Assembly: GCF_019320115.1 (NCBI RefSeq)
Contig: NC_089595.1
Coordinates: forward strand, 106,213,611-106,277,610
Source: Miscanthus floridulus
Taxonomy: Eukaryota; Streptophyta; Magnoliopsida; Poales; Poaceae
DNA: 64,000 nt
Direction: 5' to 3'
Part shown: positions 46,273-58,571 of the stretch, one piece after another
Position numbering within the stretch: position 1 is the stretch's first letter
How the letters are laid out: every line of letters starts with the position of its first letter
Position numbers and translations under genes: made by a program
The notes under the pieces: model-generated
Told to the model about the DNA's origin: nothing
Seen by the model: only the letters and a program-made list of their open reading frames with translations
The model's database searches: none

Positions 46273-47440
46273 TACCTAGACAAGCCCGCAAGGACGAGAC
46301 ACCGGCCACGTCGCTCTAATTTTTTCCTTCGTCGGATTTACGAATCGATGGCCCAGATCTCTTGAAGCTGATTCTCGTCCGGAGCAGCTTCCCGTCGTCC
46401 TCTCCAGCTTCTTCGAATTCTTCGCACTCTTATTTACCTTATACGGCTTCTTCTCAGAATCCAGCGAAACGAATATAATACCCAGCTTCGGATTTCCCTT
46501 CCCAAGACTTCTGCTTCTCCTTCCCCTTCCTCGCTCTCTCTCGTCCGCTCCCTCCCTCTCCCGATCCCCCTTCCTCGCTCTCTCTCGTTCGCTCCCTCCC
46601 TCTCCCGATCTCTCCCGACGCGCGGCCAGGGCGGCCACCGGCGCCAGCAGCGCGGCGCGGCTGCGGTCGCCCTCGTCCTCCTCCTCCACCTCCCCACGGC
46701 GTGCCGGCCGGGCAAGTGCCGCTGGCTCACCGCGTTGCCAGGCCGCGCCGCCACTCCCCGGCCTCTGCCGCGCCACCGCGCGTGGCCGGCGGCGGTGGCT
46801 GTCTCCGGCCACGACGCAACGTGATCGGGCCCTGCCGGTGGCTGCCCCCCGGCGCTGCATCCTTCTCTAGGCCGCGGGCGTTCATGTGCTACAGGAAACC
46901 CTAGGTCGGGAGCTCCTAGCGCCGAACCCCGCCCCCGACTCCTCTCTCTCTCTCTCTCGCACGCCGAACCCGCCCCCGGCTCCTTTCTCTCCCTGTGGCG
47001 TGTGCAGCTAGCTGAGGTCCTCCTATGGCTGTATTTCGATTTTATGCCTGTGTATTTTTTTAGATGTACCTCGATTTGTTTGTTGTAGGTTCCTGATTTG
47101 GTACGCTCTGTCAAGCATGGCCAGTCGACAAGAGGTTCGTGTATTCATGCATCCTTCTGGGATACGATTCAGCATGTTCAGAACCTTTGTTACATGGCTG
47201 TTCATTTTTTTTGTGCATACTAATGCTAATTTGGCTGTCTGCAAAATTATTTGTCCGTCAACTAATGCTGCTTTCATTTCTTTGTAGTTATGCTGGTTAT
47301 GACTGCGTAAGTTTAATAGCAATATGATAGGATCCCCTGCAGTGCTCTTTTTTTCTTATATGTTGGTGATTTTCAACATGTAAAGGAAGGGGCACGCTAA
47401 TTTCTTTTATGAAAAATAATGGCTGCACACCTTTTTTTTT
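46273..47440 (+). other. Helitron B 5' segment, C/T-rich with direct repeats
   Basis: Two 50-bp direct repeats of CTCTCTCTCGTCCGCTCCC type (about 46520-46608) and a CT microsatellite (46941-46958). The 194- and 226-codon antisense ORFs are built from these repeats and GC-rich sequence, so I do not call a gene. Confidence 0.5.
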
Positions 47441-48581
47441 TTGCCCCTCATGTAGCTTTGCAATGATACAGTCCCAGTGCGTGTTGGACCAGTCTCATAC
47501 TTGCTCCTCTCTAAACCTGCCATGGGTGTTCACAGATCTTTCTCTCTTCTTTCACTTCTTGGTAGTATTTTCCCATCTACAAGTAAGCATCTACACAGAG
47601 CAGCCAACATATTAATATTCACCAAATACATGAAGGCCACCTGTGGACCACATTAGCTATTTCGTTTTGCTGTACCTCTGTCCCTAAAAGTTATGTAAAG
47701 ATCGCTTGCTTGGAGCTAATGGTTGAGCCTCTCCTGTTCCCCAAAGTATCGTATGGAACTCAGACTGGATGGCAGGCCACCGAGTTTCACTTTGTTGCTT
47801 AAATTTTTTACCTCATTCCCATAGGGAAAATGATATTTTTTTACATGGCACTCATGCATTAGAAAAAAATATCCATCACAGCTCAGGCCATGGCAACCTT
47901 GACTCTTTTAACGCTCCCGCCGGCGACAGTACCGGCGGCCACCAGGTCGATGTCCTTCTGGAGACTGCGTCGATGACGGGGTAAACTCCCATCTCCTCTC
48001 TCTCTCTCTCTCTATCTCTCTCCTGCCCTCGCTCTCTCTATCTTTGTTGTGTGGATCTAGGTACTGCATGATTAGCGTTCTAGGATTTACTATTATCGAT
48101 AGTGTTGCTTTATATCTCACTGCTATACTTAAAGTCTCTATTGTTCATACTGTTGCTTTGTATCTCGCTTCAATACTTAAAGTCTTCTGCCTCACTGATG
48201 GTTACATTACCTTTGCAAGAGCCGCTGTATAGATGGTTCTTACCTGCCTAATAATTGCTACGTGTTATATTGGACATGATCTGCTTATGTTTCTGATAAA
48301 GTCCTATGCTTTCGATCTCTGTTCGACAGGATCTGTTTATTGGGATTGGTTGTTCACGATCAGGTATCTCATGATACTTTATCCCTATTTGTGTTGTCGG
48401 ATTCGTCGCCTGATGCTCTAGCTATTTGGTATAGTTCCTACATTGCAGGGATGATGGATTTAGTGTTGGTTCATTATTTGCTATCTTGGATTATGAGCTT
48501 TGTGTGTTATAATAGATATACATAGAGTTATGGACTCACAGTATGGGTATAAATTAACAGCACACTTCGTTAATGTTGCAG
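47441..48581 (+). other. Helitron B interior, intron-like, no supported gene
   Basis: Contains a possible exon from ATG at about 47890 (MATLTLLTLPPATVP) with a GT following at about 47979, then a (CT)n run at 47999-48022. The source of this scrap is unknown. Confidence 0.35.
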
Positions 48582-48800
48582 ACCAGATATTAGAGTATAT
48601 GCTTATGCACCTAGCCAAATCAGCAAAGCTTTTCAGGTCGGTTATCTGTGATCCTCATCATTGGTCTTCCTTCATTTTTCGCATTTTTTTGAATTTATCT
48701 CCTTACAGGTCACTTAGTTCCTAGATGGCGAAAGCTATATAGTTTGGGGTGGAACAGATGGTTACCAAACTCTTATGAATACCGATATGAGCGGGGCCTA
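48582..48800 (+). pseudogene. Fragment of a xylose isomerase gene captured by Helitron B
   Basis: Exon 1 (48582-48636, acceptor GTTGCAG, donor CAG|GTCGG) reads DIRVYAYAPSQISKAFQ. Exon 2 starts at 48709 after CCTTACAG and reads [18 protein letters not shown], then [12 protein letters not shown]. Joined, they match the plant xylose isomerase segment with the WGG(R/T)(E/D)GYQTLLNTDM signature, which lies next to the sugar/metal-binding residues. A TAG three codons into exon 2 and several substitutions show it is dead; the metal-ligand Glu/Asp residues further on are absent. Only about 45 residues are present. Confidence 0.78.
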
Positions 48801-48976
48801 TTTTGCTGATTACTTTATGGCGCCACCTATTTGCTCATTTTCGTCGGACCCTAACTTTCTTCAGGCTAATGTTGACTATAGCGTTGGGTGCCTTGTTTTT
48901 TTAATGGCTCGATGCATATAGTTTGGTCGGATTCATCAGGCCTAATTGATTGCTGCTCTTTTTTTCCCTAAAATAG

Positions 48977-49105
48977 TGACAGAGAATAACAATCCCTGGA
49001 ATACTAGACGATGGCTGGTTCAGAAAGGCCTACAAGCACCTGGAGTTTGACCAGAAATATGACATACCATTGGATGATGTGGATGCTGTCTTCCATGATT
49101 CAAAA
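48977..49105 (+). pseudogene. Unassigned captured exon in Helitron B
   Basis: Bounded by an acceptor (CCTAAAATAG) and a donor (CAAAA|GTGAGT), it is open for 42 codons (ITIPGILDDGWFRKAYKHL and YDIPLDDVDAVFHDSK) after a first codon TGA. Composition and splice borders look coding. I do not recognise the family. Confidence 0.5.
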
Positions 49106-50040
49106 GTGAGTGGATGGTGCATTTCCGTTTTAACCCTCATGCAAAATGTCACAGATATTACTTACAGGCTACTTTTGCAATTGCTAATATATCGAGCAAA
49201 ATTATTTGTCAATTATGTACCCTTTACATGTACTTGCCAACCATAGCTCTAGAGTTGCTAATTCGTCCCAAACTTTCTTATATAGATCAGCCTTCCTATT
49301 TCTCTTGTGGTGAATAGGATGCTGCCTGGTGCTCATGCTAGATACTTCATAATCAGACAGTTTGGAAATAAACCTTTTTTCTACAAATCTTCAACTTCTA
49401 CTCTGTTTAGTGTATGAAGCCACACAAAACAGTTCATAACTGCAAGTACTTCTTGCAAACTATAGTGTGTGTTGATAGGCCATTACAATTTTTCGTTCCA
49501 CAGAAGTGATTTTATTGTTCAAAATAATAGTCCTCCCAACATTATATCACAAAAGTTCTTTTGAGAAACCTGGCACTCTTCCTGTTTTCCATGAGAAAGA
49601 TTCAAACTGTATATTTTGTTATTGTCCATTGTTCACTAGGTTATTGCACCAACAGATCTATTGGGCATGCAACCCTATATATCGATACAAAAAATGCAAA
49701 TAGTATGAAGTTCTTTGTAATTTTCAGGTTTTGATGTACCGAGAAACACCCTATTTACATCCAGGTAGCTATGTTGGTTATGTTGATTTCATAGAAAAAA
49801 CAAGAATATATCAGTACACCTTCCTTTGTTGTACTACACTATTGTGCTAATTTCATACCATATGTGCATAGTTATCTAAAAAATATTAAAATATCATATT
49901 ATGATGGATAAAACAATAGGTCACCTGGATGGCTTATTTGTTTTGGTATACTTATTTCGATTTTGTTATTTCAGAAATTACGGATTACCACTTGCTCATG
50001 AATTCTCACTATTATATACTCCTATATTTACTCAACGTGC
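49106..50040 (+). other. Helitron B intron-like spacer
   Basis: AT-rich with no exon I can support. From about 49880 the sequence becomes alignable with Helitron A (from about 29945). Confidence 0.45.
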
Positions 50041-50845
50041 TATCTTGGTGGATTTTCAAGATACCGTTCCATCTCCCCACACTGCATCCTCATGTTAGAC
50101 ATGCCACAATATATGTTTAGGTTTCATGGCAGAATTAATGTCAACCTTGTAATTGTGAATGAAAAGGTACATGGTAGTTTCAGCAATCGCAATTATTATG
50201 CTAATAACATCTACAGGTGGAGCATATGATGAAGTCAAGGTTAAAGTAGTCCTTGTGCTTTTTGTTCAGAAGCTCATGAAATCTTTTATGCTTTCCTCCT
50301 TTTCATTAGTGCTTAGCATAATTGGCCCAACATAAATAAAGAATCCTATTTGATGCTCCTAAAACTACACCTTGTTTCATACCATCTTCGTGCCATTAGT
50401 TGCATGTCCCTTATCCCTATATTTTACACTGCTACAAATACAGTTGATAAAGTGGAGTAACTAAAGTAGTTGTTTATCGTGCATCCATCTGCGTAGCTCT
50501 TGTTCTCTGTTATTGTGCTTTTGGCAAGAACTCAAATACTTGAATTTGAATCAAAATTCTTTAAGAATCATTTCAATCTGACTACAGTTAACATATTCTG
50601 CAGATGTGTGGATGAGCTTGAGAGCCAACTCTCCAAACATGGAAGCCTTAAAAAACTCTACTTTTATCATCAGCATCTTACCACAGTAAGCCTGAAACAT
50701 GGAAGTCTATAGAGTTGCACTTCTCTTCCGTGTTTGGCATATTAATCAGTGAATCTATCTTTGTCTCTAATGTAGGTTAACAAAATTGCTAGAGATTCTA
50801 TCTCTTATGTGGAGTCCCTTATTGCGTCTATCATGGGTGGATAAG
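50041..50845 (+). pseudogene. Captured gene tail in Helitron B, shared with Helitron A
   Basis: 50041-50229 is open with RFHGRINVNLVIVNEKVHG and ends YRWSI-stop at the same codon as in Helitron A. About 50600-50686 gives VDELESQLSKHGSLKKLYFY without the stop that copy A has. About 50776-50845 gives VNKIARDSISYVESLIAS and a terminal stop. A direct duplication in copy B (about 50694-50712, GAAACATGGAAG) follows the second exon. Source gene unknown. Confidence 0.5.
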
Positions 50846-52090
50846 AAGGTTTGATAAGTATTCTAGATTCAGAAGGTGGATTTGGCTCATTACAGATGTA
50901 GGTAGATAATTTCTGAGTTGATCTCTGTTTCATATGTTGAATATGTCAATTACAGTTGAATTGCACCATTGATCCTTAATATTTTTTTGTACACTTATTT
51001 GCGCGCATTTCCACTCATTACAATATTGATTCTTCATCTGTGGTTCACCCCTCCTGCGCTAAATGCATTTCATTCCTACTGATATGCATTGATCTGCAAG
51101 TCGTATGTTTAGTGAACGACCCTCAAGGTGTTCAATAAAATGTCTACATGGAGGCATTAGGTGTCACCATAAAAAATCCAAGCACTGCACTGCACTTTGC
51201 TGTGGTATTTATGACAATATAAGTGAGTCAATGCCAATAGTGTGGTATAGCTATGGGCGTTTGATAAAATGAGTAAATACTTAGTTTCCAATCTTATTAT
51301 GTCCACCTTGCATCGCTGTTTAGTTTCCTATACATAGATCTACTACCACTCTTCTCAATTGTCGTATTATTTCTGCTTGAAGAAGCCTGTAAAATTATTA
51401 TTATTTTTACAAAGTGCAATTCCAAAGAATGGTTTTATTGAAGGGAGTGTGGTGTAAGTTATCAGAGAATGATTGTTTCTTAGATTTCCTGCTTTTTAGA
51501 TACCCAAGAGACAATGCTTAAGAGCATCAAATTTACTCTAGAGATTTACTTCCTCCTCTAATCCCCCATTCTATGCTTCTGTTTCGTACTAGAATAGGTG
51601 CTTCCCAGCGGTGTGGTCTCCAGCTCATAGATCTCATCATTATTGTGTCCAAGGTGTTTGATCAAGCACCAATAGGTTGGATTTGTGTGAGATTAAACTG
51701 TAAGAACTCATTCGATTCATGATTTTAAGACATAATAGTTATACATGAACGTAACTTTGAAAATACCTGAGACACCTGCATTTGTATCGTAAATGCAAGT
51801 ACGGATCTTTTACTCAGGTATTGCTTTAATCCATCATGCCCCGTGTTACTGTCTATCATTTGATCGCAATGATGACCATGATCTGAAAACATACAGGCCC
51901 ACCTTGTTCCGTCTTGTTTACATTTGGTCCCTGCTTATTACAGCCCGTGATTTTAGATGCAAATTAGGACATGCTGCTCATGAAACCTACAACTGCTTCT
52001 TATGATGCCAACTTCGAAGTGCATTGTCAGCCTGATGTGTCTTATGAAATTAAATATGGCTTCACCCTATGCTATTGTGCAATCCTTTAT
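50846..52090 (+). other. Helitron B 3' filler
   Basis: About 1.2 kb between the captured gene tail and the terminal hairpin that is mostly absent from Helitron A, where the same tail is followed after about 50 bp by the 3' end. No gene seen. Confidence 0.5.
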
Positions 52091-52099
52091 GTATAAACT

Positions 52100-52142
52100 G
52101 CCCTGTAGCTAACCGCGCGCAAGGGCGCGCGCCTTCCACTAG
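52100..52142 (+). other. Helitron B 3' terminus (hairpin plus CTAG)
   Basis: Same 7-bp stem, AAGG loop and CCTTCCACTAG tail as Helitron A, with one upstream substitution (TAACCGCG versus TACCCGCG). Confidence 0.93.
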
Positions 52143-52166
52143 TATATTACATAGAGTTGATATTAA

Positions 52167-54311
52167 CTAGATGATACCCGCGTGTTACCGCGGGAATTTT
52201 CTTATATTAACTTGAGGAGAGCCTTCTATGCAACATAATTTGTTCTGAGTTTGTCATTGCATTTCATTTGCTTATGATGTTTATGGTCTGGTGTGCAAGT
52301 GGAAATGTGCGGTTGTAGAATGTAGTCACAATGGTTAAAAGATAAATAAAACAGCATTCTGAAAGTCGTACTACATGATATCTGAATCTATATGTTTGTG
52401 TATGTGCGGATGGGACATTGAAGTAGGGAAAAAACGAAAAAAAGACCAGGAGACTCAATCTCAAAAGTTCTATTGCTTGACCGTAGTGTCAAATTCAAAA
52501 CCATATCTTTTCAGGCATATACTCAACGATATTAGGCTGAGAGAAACTTCATTCACTACCAACAAATTGGAGAGGAAGTCAATGTGTACATATTTTGACT
52601 ATAGTAGATAAACATGGTTGTGCTTTGAGAAGGTAAACTAAGTCAGCAGTGATTAAACGAATGCATCAGAGATAAGTAAGGACCTACAAAGTAAGAGCTG
52701 CTGATGTAGCAGTTCTAAAGGCAAGAAAATTGGTCAAAACAGAGATGGTAACAGCAAGAAGCCTCCGAATATCTAAAGTAGCCAATATGGCCTTGGAAGT
52801 TGGAACTGCGGACCTGACCATCGTATATTCATATACGCTTGTCGATGGCTTGACACTCTCTGATGCTCTTCTCAACCATGACAGCGAGGTCTTGTCAGAG
52901 GAGACTGTCAATTTCACGGCACATATACATTAGAAAAAAAAATATGCATAATGCAATATGAGAAAAAAACAGGAAATTAATAAATAAATAGTTCAACTAC
53001 ATAAATCACAGCCTGCAACGAAATTGCCACTTCAAGATGATGAGCTCAACAAATAAGACAAAGGGAAAATATAAATGAAACACCTGTTGTGTGCCCGTAA
53101 AAAGAAGAGGATGTACTAATTATCAATCGCTTCTCTTATAATCCGTCTTTTTCAGCTTGTTTTTTCAGCCGGAACAGTGTTTTTCTCTCACAACAAATCA
53201 GCCGGAACGGTGTTTCGGTTTGTTTTTTCAGCGAAGCGAATGGGGCCAATATGTCTTGTACCTAGTAACTCTCATAACAGTAACTGTGCATAAAGAACTA
53301 CACTCAAGCTGATTATCGTGATTTTGTTGCTGACTTCGGTTGAAATTGAGGCACTCTTACCTGAAAAGTAAAAAAGAAAAGAAAATCCAACAACTCTTTC
53401 GTTGAGCATACATGTTCAGGAGATGCTGAGGGAGCAGCGTTGCGCGTATAAAAAAATTACCTCAGTTAATAATTTAGCAGTCATGCATCTAGATGGCACT
53501 CGCAGCTTGCTTGGCAGCATTGATGATGAACAAACTGAGGCATCGACTATGATGTCATCATGGTGCTGGCAGCAGGAGACGATCACGCACCTCAATTGTG
53601 GTTAAATTGGATTCAGACATAGGAGGGTGAAGCGAGCAGCAAGAGAAACAAAATAAAAGATGCATGCAGTTATCCATTGTAAACAAATAATTTATAAGAG
53701 ATGAGACTTTCTGTACCAGTGCGAGAAGGAAGAGATTAATGAAGCACAAATTCTACAGCAATTTCCTTGTTGGCAAATCATCGAGCGCCTTTTGAATAAA
53801 ATCTGCAGCAATGCCCTTGTTGGCAAATCATCAAGCACCATTAATTCGAGCAGGCAATCGTGCAATCTGACAGACTGGAACATGAACCCTTAGAGGTTTG
53901 GAGAAAGCAAGAGAGGATAAAAATGAGGAACAACCACTTACCTTGAGCAGAGGGTGATGCCAGAGATGAGTATGCGAACATGGATGCGTTTGATTTAAAC
54001 ACGAAGACAGTAGAGGCCACTCAAGCAGTCCACATAATGGGATCAGATGAATGCTCTAGTCCGTTACAGGAGGAGCATTTGTGGAGGGACTATGGGACGC
54101 AGCAGGGCAAGAATGATGGGAAGGAGAACAGTTGGAGGGGAAGGAGAAGAGACCGAGTGGTGAAGGGCTGTTGCTGGGAAGGAGAAACGTCGATGACGAC
54201 AGGTGTTCTGTTCTTGCGTTAAACAAAGGGATGAAGAAAGTTGGGCCATATAGATGACGTGGCTAGCTGAAATCACAGAGAATTGTGCTAGTAGGGTTCT
54301 ATTTAGGTACA
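52167..54311 (-). mobile_element. Helitron C (third family), minus strand; 5' end not fixed
   Basis: The minus strand ends with hairpin CCCGCGGTAACACGCGGG (6-bp GC stem CCCGCG/CGCGGG), then TATCATCTAG at 52167 followed by host T, the Helitron 3' signature. It differs from the A/B family. The 5' limit lies somewhere before the MITE at 54312. The interior has an open minus-strand stretch at 52684-52917 and a short direct repeat (CCTTGTTGGCAAATCATC, near 53762 and 53815), but no gene I can name and no Rep/helicase. Confidence 0.7.
53150..53248. mobile_element. MITE copy of the TGTTCGCT family inside Helitron C
   Basis: Contains TTTTCAGCCGGAACAGTG, TTTTTCTCTCACAACAAATC and TTCAGCGAAGCGAATGGGGC, the family's arms and shared block. 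Confidence 0.65.
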
Positions 54312-54424
54312 TGGCCCTGATCGGTTTGCTGAAATTTGGCTGAATTGGCTGAAAAACGCTGTTTTGGTTGAATGGTTGTGAGAGAAGATACTGTTTCGGC
54401 TGAAAAAACAAGCTGAATAGTGCG

Positions 54425-54429
54425 GATTA
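54425..54429. repeat. Target-site duplication GATTA (left) of the solo LTR
   Basis: Matches 58567-58571 exactly. Confidence 0.92.
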
Positions 54430-57400
54430 TGTAACACCCCTGGTGTTACGATCTCGTTTAGCACCGCGATTTAGGTCTAAGAAAAAATTTCGAAACGAGT
54501 TGCTCAGGTTTTTAATTTAAAAATGTACTCAGCGATACTAGTAGCGATTGACTGTATACGTTGACCGACTGCTCCTCGCTCTTTCTTTTCTCTGCTCTCT
54601 GCCTTGCTTTCCGTCGCGTCATTCTAGAGCAAACAACAAGTGTCAGCGCCGCTTACCCGGCATCAGTAACCGCACTGGACGCATGTGCACTCAGCAAGCA
54701 AGCAAGTACATGCACACATGCAACCACGTCGTGTTGTTCCTGCTATCTCCGTGGCCGGCGAAGCAATACTCCAAGCACGGTTTGAATACTGACGCTGGAG
54801 GTGCTCCAAAGGTCCTTGCTTTCCTGTTGCGTGGTCAAATCCTGGCCGGCCTCTATTGTCCATGCCCTCGCTGGCACTGCCGTGCGTACACCTGGGCCGG
54901 CCGCCCATGTGCGCTTGTTTCCTCGCCGGCTCTGCTCTTGTCTCTCTCTTGCGTCGCGTCCAAAAATTTTGGCGAGCGTCAGTCGAGCAAGTACCCTGCT
55001 GCATCATTGAGTGTCCAGGCAGCAGCAGACTCCTTTCCCTCGCCTACCACCGCGCTGGACGTAGCCCCGTGTTCCTGCTCTCCCTTCCCAGCGTCGCTCC
55101 AGGCGCACCGCGTGCGTGCGAGCCACGGCGCTGCCCTCCCGCAGCCCCTAGCCATGGCTGCGCCAGGCGCGCCCGGAGCCATGGAGCCCTCCTGCCAGCG
55201 CGCGGCTCTGCCTCGCTTCCTCTTCCTTCCGCGCTTGTCTCCCGACCGGACCACTACGCTACCGCATGCCCTCATCCGCGCCATCGCCGTGGTCCGCTGC
55301 CCCGCTGCGGCGCCATTGCCGGCTCCACGCCTGAGCCTGCGATGCCGTGCACCGCATCACCACTGCTCCTTCCGGTCCGTAGCCGCCGTGGCCGGTCTAT
55401 CTCCCCTCCTCGCGCACGTAGGCGCACCGCGCCACCGGCGTCCCTCCTCTTCCCTCCGTGCCGCGTCCACGCCAGGGTTGTCCGCGCCGATGCCGGCCTC
55501 TTCCGTGCGCCCGCAGCCGCCCAAGCCCGGAGCTCCGCCGGTCCTGCAATTTTTCCCCACCTCGTCTTCCTTCCCGCAGCGCCGGGCGCGGCTCAGCCTT
55601 GTCGGCTCCATGACGCTGTCCTTCTCAAGCGTCTCCTCCACCTCCGACCTGCGCCCTCGCCTGCGTAGTGCGCGCTGTGCGCCCGAGCTGCGCGGTCCCG
55701 CACCGTCCCACCGTGCCTCGCCGTGTCCGGTCCGCAGCCGCAACGCCTCGCCAGTTCGCCGCATCCGCCTGGCTGCGCCACGTTCCCGGTCCCGCGTTGG
55801 ACCCACGGCTCCTCGGCGCCCGTGCCGCAGCGCCCGGCCGCACCGCGGTCCTCGCTGCCCTGTGCACTGCCTCCATTGCCGCTGCCGGCCGGTACTCCGC
55901 TGGTGCTCTGTTCGTGGAAGATGAAGAGGTGGGTAGAAGGGTAAGAGTCCAAGTAGATTTTTGTACGGGGGTTCTCAGTGCAAAATACTAGACTCACTTA
56001 AATAGTACGTTAGTACCGCGGATTGATTTAGAGGAAGATCAGAGGCCTAATTGCTAAAATGCCACCGCTGTTTGGCCCTGGTCGTGTGGGCCGGCCTGCT
56101 CGTCCCGCCGCGCATGGGCCGTTGGCCTGCCTGCCGCTGGGTCGGCCGGTCATTGTCGCACTATTGGGCCGCCAGTGTCGCGCTGTGCCACTCACACCCG
56201 CCTGGGCCGGCCTAGTGCCACTCGCGCCTGGGCCGCCGCGCGCTGTCCGCCTGGTCCGGACTGGTGTCGGCTGGGCTGCCTAGTTGCTGGGCCACCGCGC
56301 GCCTGCGAGCCGAGTTGGCCTCTTATCTTGTGCGTTGTTTTAGTTTTATTAATTCAGTGTCTTTCAGAAATTAAAAATAAAGTGTAGAAAAATCATAAAA
56401 ATGACAGACCAGCTTTGTTGAGTTCCTAAAATCATGAGCTACCTATTAGTAGATTTTATTCACATAGTTTGATAACATTTTTGAAAGCTACATAATTAAT
56501 TTAAGGCACTTAATATTGTAAAGTATAAATTTATAGGAATTTCCATGATAAATCTGTAATATTGTTGAATCTGAAATTTGTACAGTAGGCTCCTAGCAAT
56601 ATTAGGTATTCACTATAATTTTTGTAGCTCCAGAATAATTAGTTTGCTAAATGGACAATGATGTCTTATTTCGAGTAATGATTAAATCGATAGAATAAAA
56701 TAAAGAAACACCTTGGTTTATATAACTAAAATTATTGTTGGAAAATAACGTCTTATTCGACAATGTGTATATGTAGCATAAGTACGGTCGTAGTTAGAAC
56801 TAGCCCGTTAACTTGAGAGGCGTAGATCGTATTTTATGAATCCCAATTTCAGTCAATTAATTACGTCTTTGCATTGCATCACATTGCATATCATATAGGT
56901 ACGATGATGGATCAACAGATCAATTGAAAGATGATTAGGAATTCGAAGATGGTGTAATGGTATTCTCTCCGGGAGATGATGCAATGGGCTTGCTATTCAG
57001 TTGCTGGTGGATGATATGAAGATGCAAATACTAACTTTTAATATATCTTACCCAAGCAAGCTCCGGTGCATAACCTCTACTTTTCTGCAATTTAAATTAT
57101 AATTGTGCATTAAGTTTTAAGGAGTTGAATGAAACCCAGTTGCATATATATCTTTATCCTATGAGTCTTACTAGTATGACAGGATCGTGTAGAATGCCAT
57201 GCTACAGGACTCCAGTAGAACTCGAGTGATTGCCTGTCACTCGCGAGAGATATGAAATATATTACTGCATTATTATCACTTGGAAAATATAAATTGTGGA
57301 AATGATAAATGGTGACCGGGTAGGGATATGGATTGGGTATTGGTGGGTGTAAGAGGTTGTGTCGCCGGGGACGCGGGGCATGGCTTGGTTACACTGCTTT

Positions 57401-58566
57401 CCCTGTCTATGTCAATTAAGGACCGGTCGTTGCATATGGCTCTAGGCAAGTCACAGATTTATTGTCCCGAGCGCATACTTGGGTATGGGCGCAGGAAAGA
57501 CTTGTTGCTCTCTTGTCGCAGATCTGGCTCTTTTCGGACCGACTGATTGGAGGCGAGGATGGTGGAGGTCCTTGCACCACACGGAGTCCGGGACTCAGGA
57601 GTGGGGTCTTGGAGTCTAAGTTTGGACGGGGACCTGGACACCCAGGACAGGAGAGTAATGTGTTAGTCCTGCTTGTGCCTGGGGTACAAGCGGGGCGTGT
57701 GTTTCGGGGCACCTAGCTGGGTACATTGATTCGCGAATCGTCGAGAAATCCGGTACGGCTTGTCTGCGGTTTAGCACCGTAGTAATAACTGAAAGATGCA
57801 AGATAAAAAGAAAAGGAAATCTGATTGCTTACCACCTGCTTCAAGTAGCACAGGTGGTTACATAGAATGGTTAGTTAATGAACCAATGCGGCTATTAATA
57901 AAAATCGAATATAAGGACGCACACTTAGTAATGCTTCCTGCAAATGCAATAAATCCACAAGCCCGATAGCCTTGCATATTTTTGGAGTCTTTTCTTTTAT
58001 CCCATCGGGTAAGTCTTGCTGAGTACAATTGAGTACTCAGGGTTTTATTCCTCCTGTTGCAGGTGACAGGTGGATGCTAGAGCTGACCCTTGTGTGTGGA
58101 TACCTCCTGGTGGGTTCAGCGAGGATTTCTTTATGCTGCGATCGTAGTTGTTATTTATAACTTTCACCAAATGCTTTTATAAATGAAAGTTTCATAATCT
58201 GTTGTCGTTATATCAATACTTCATCATGTCATGATTAGATATTCATTTACGCTGTAATTCTGATCACATGTTTATATTCCGTTGTTCAATTAAATTATTC
58301 ATAACTCTGATAATATGACTTCATTCCGCTGTTATATTAATAAATATTAAACTCTGATGATGTATTAAAAGTGATGTAAGAAATGGTTCAGAATGATGTA
58401 AGCTTTATTCTCTCATTTGTGATCCTGATGGAAAAATATGGATTTTTGGGTTCGCCCCTGGAGTGTGTCCGACGGAACCGAGTAATTTAGCGTTCTCCCT
58501 TGGGTACTTAGTGTCTAATGGAAGACGAGTACTCTGAAAGACATTAAATTAGGCGGTTCTGCCACA
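54430..58566 (+). mobile_element. Solo LTR (4,137 bp) related to the LARD LTR
   Basis: It starts TGTAACACCCCTGGTGTTAC and ends GGCGGTTCTGCCACA, the same ends as the LARD LTR read in sense, and is flanked by the 5-bp duplication GATTA. No second LTR or internal region adjoins it, so it is the product of unequal LTR recombination. Many substitutions versus the LARD LTR show a different, older subfamily member. It is in the opposite orientation to the LARD. The GC-rich core with a long sense ORF (54548-55924, 458 codons) is in the same relative place as in the LARD LTR. Confidence 0.92.
54548..55924 (+). other. 458-codon ORF in the solo LTR core, probably non-coding
   Basis: Starts MTVYVDRLLLALSFLCS, then becomes Pro/Ala/Ser/Arg-rich with no domain. 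Another frame is open for 270 codons over the same DNA, so openness follows GC content. Positional agreement with the LARD LTR ORF is noted as a finding. Confidence 0.4.
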
Positions 58567-58571
58567 GATTA
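58567..58571. repeat. Target-site duplication GATTA (right) of the solo LTR
   Basis: Exact copy of 54425-54429. Confidence 0.92.

Larger units (their letters stand above)
46262..52142 (+). mobile_element. Helitron B, with captured gene fragments
   Basis: 3' end: hairpin CGCGCGC-AAGG-GCGCGCG, then CCTTCCACTAG with CTAG at 52139-52142, followed by T. 5' end proposed at TCGGCGGCGTTTACC (46262), preceded by A, so insertion between host A and T fits the Helitron rule. It shares its first 600 bp and last 2 kb with Helitron A. No Rep/helicase coding region, so non-autonomous. Contents: a GC-rich leader, a xylose isomerase fragment (48582-48800), another unassigned exon (48977-49105) and the gene tail shared with Helitron A. 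Confidence 0.8.

Noticed and set aside
46276..47114. 194- and 226-codon minus-strand ORFs in Helitron B
   Set aside because: Composed of CT-repeat translations (Arg/Glu runs); no conserved domain and no splice logic.
52730..52933. 67-codon plus-strand ORF in Helitron C as a captured gene
   Set aside because: The antisense frame is equally open and neither shows splice borders or a family motif that I recognise.
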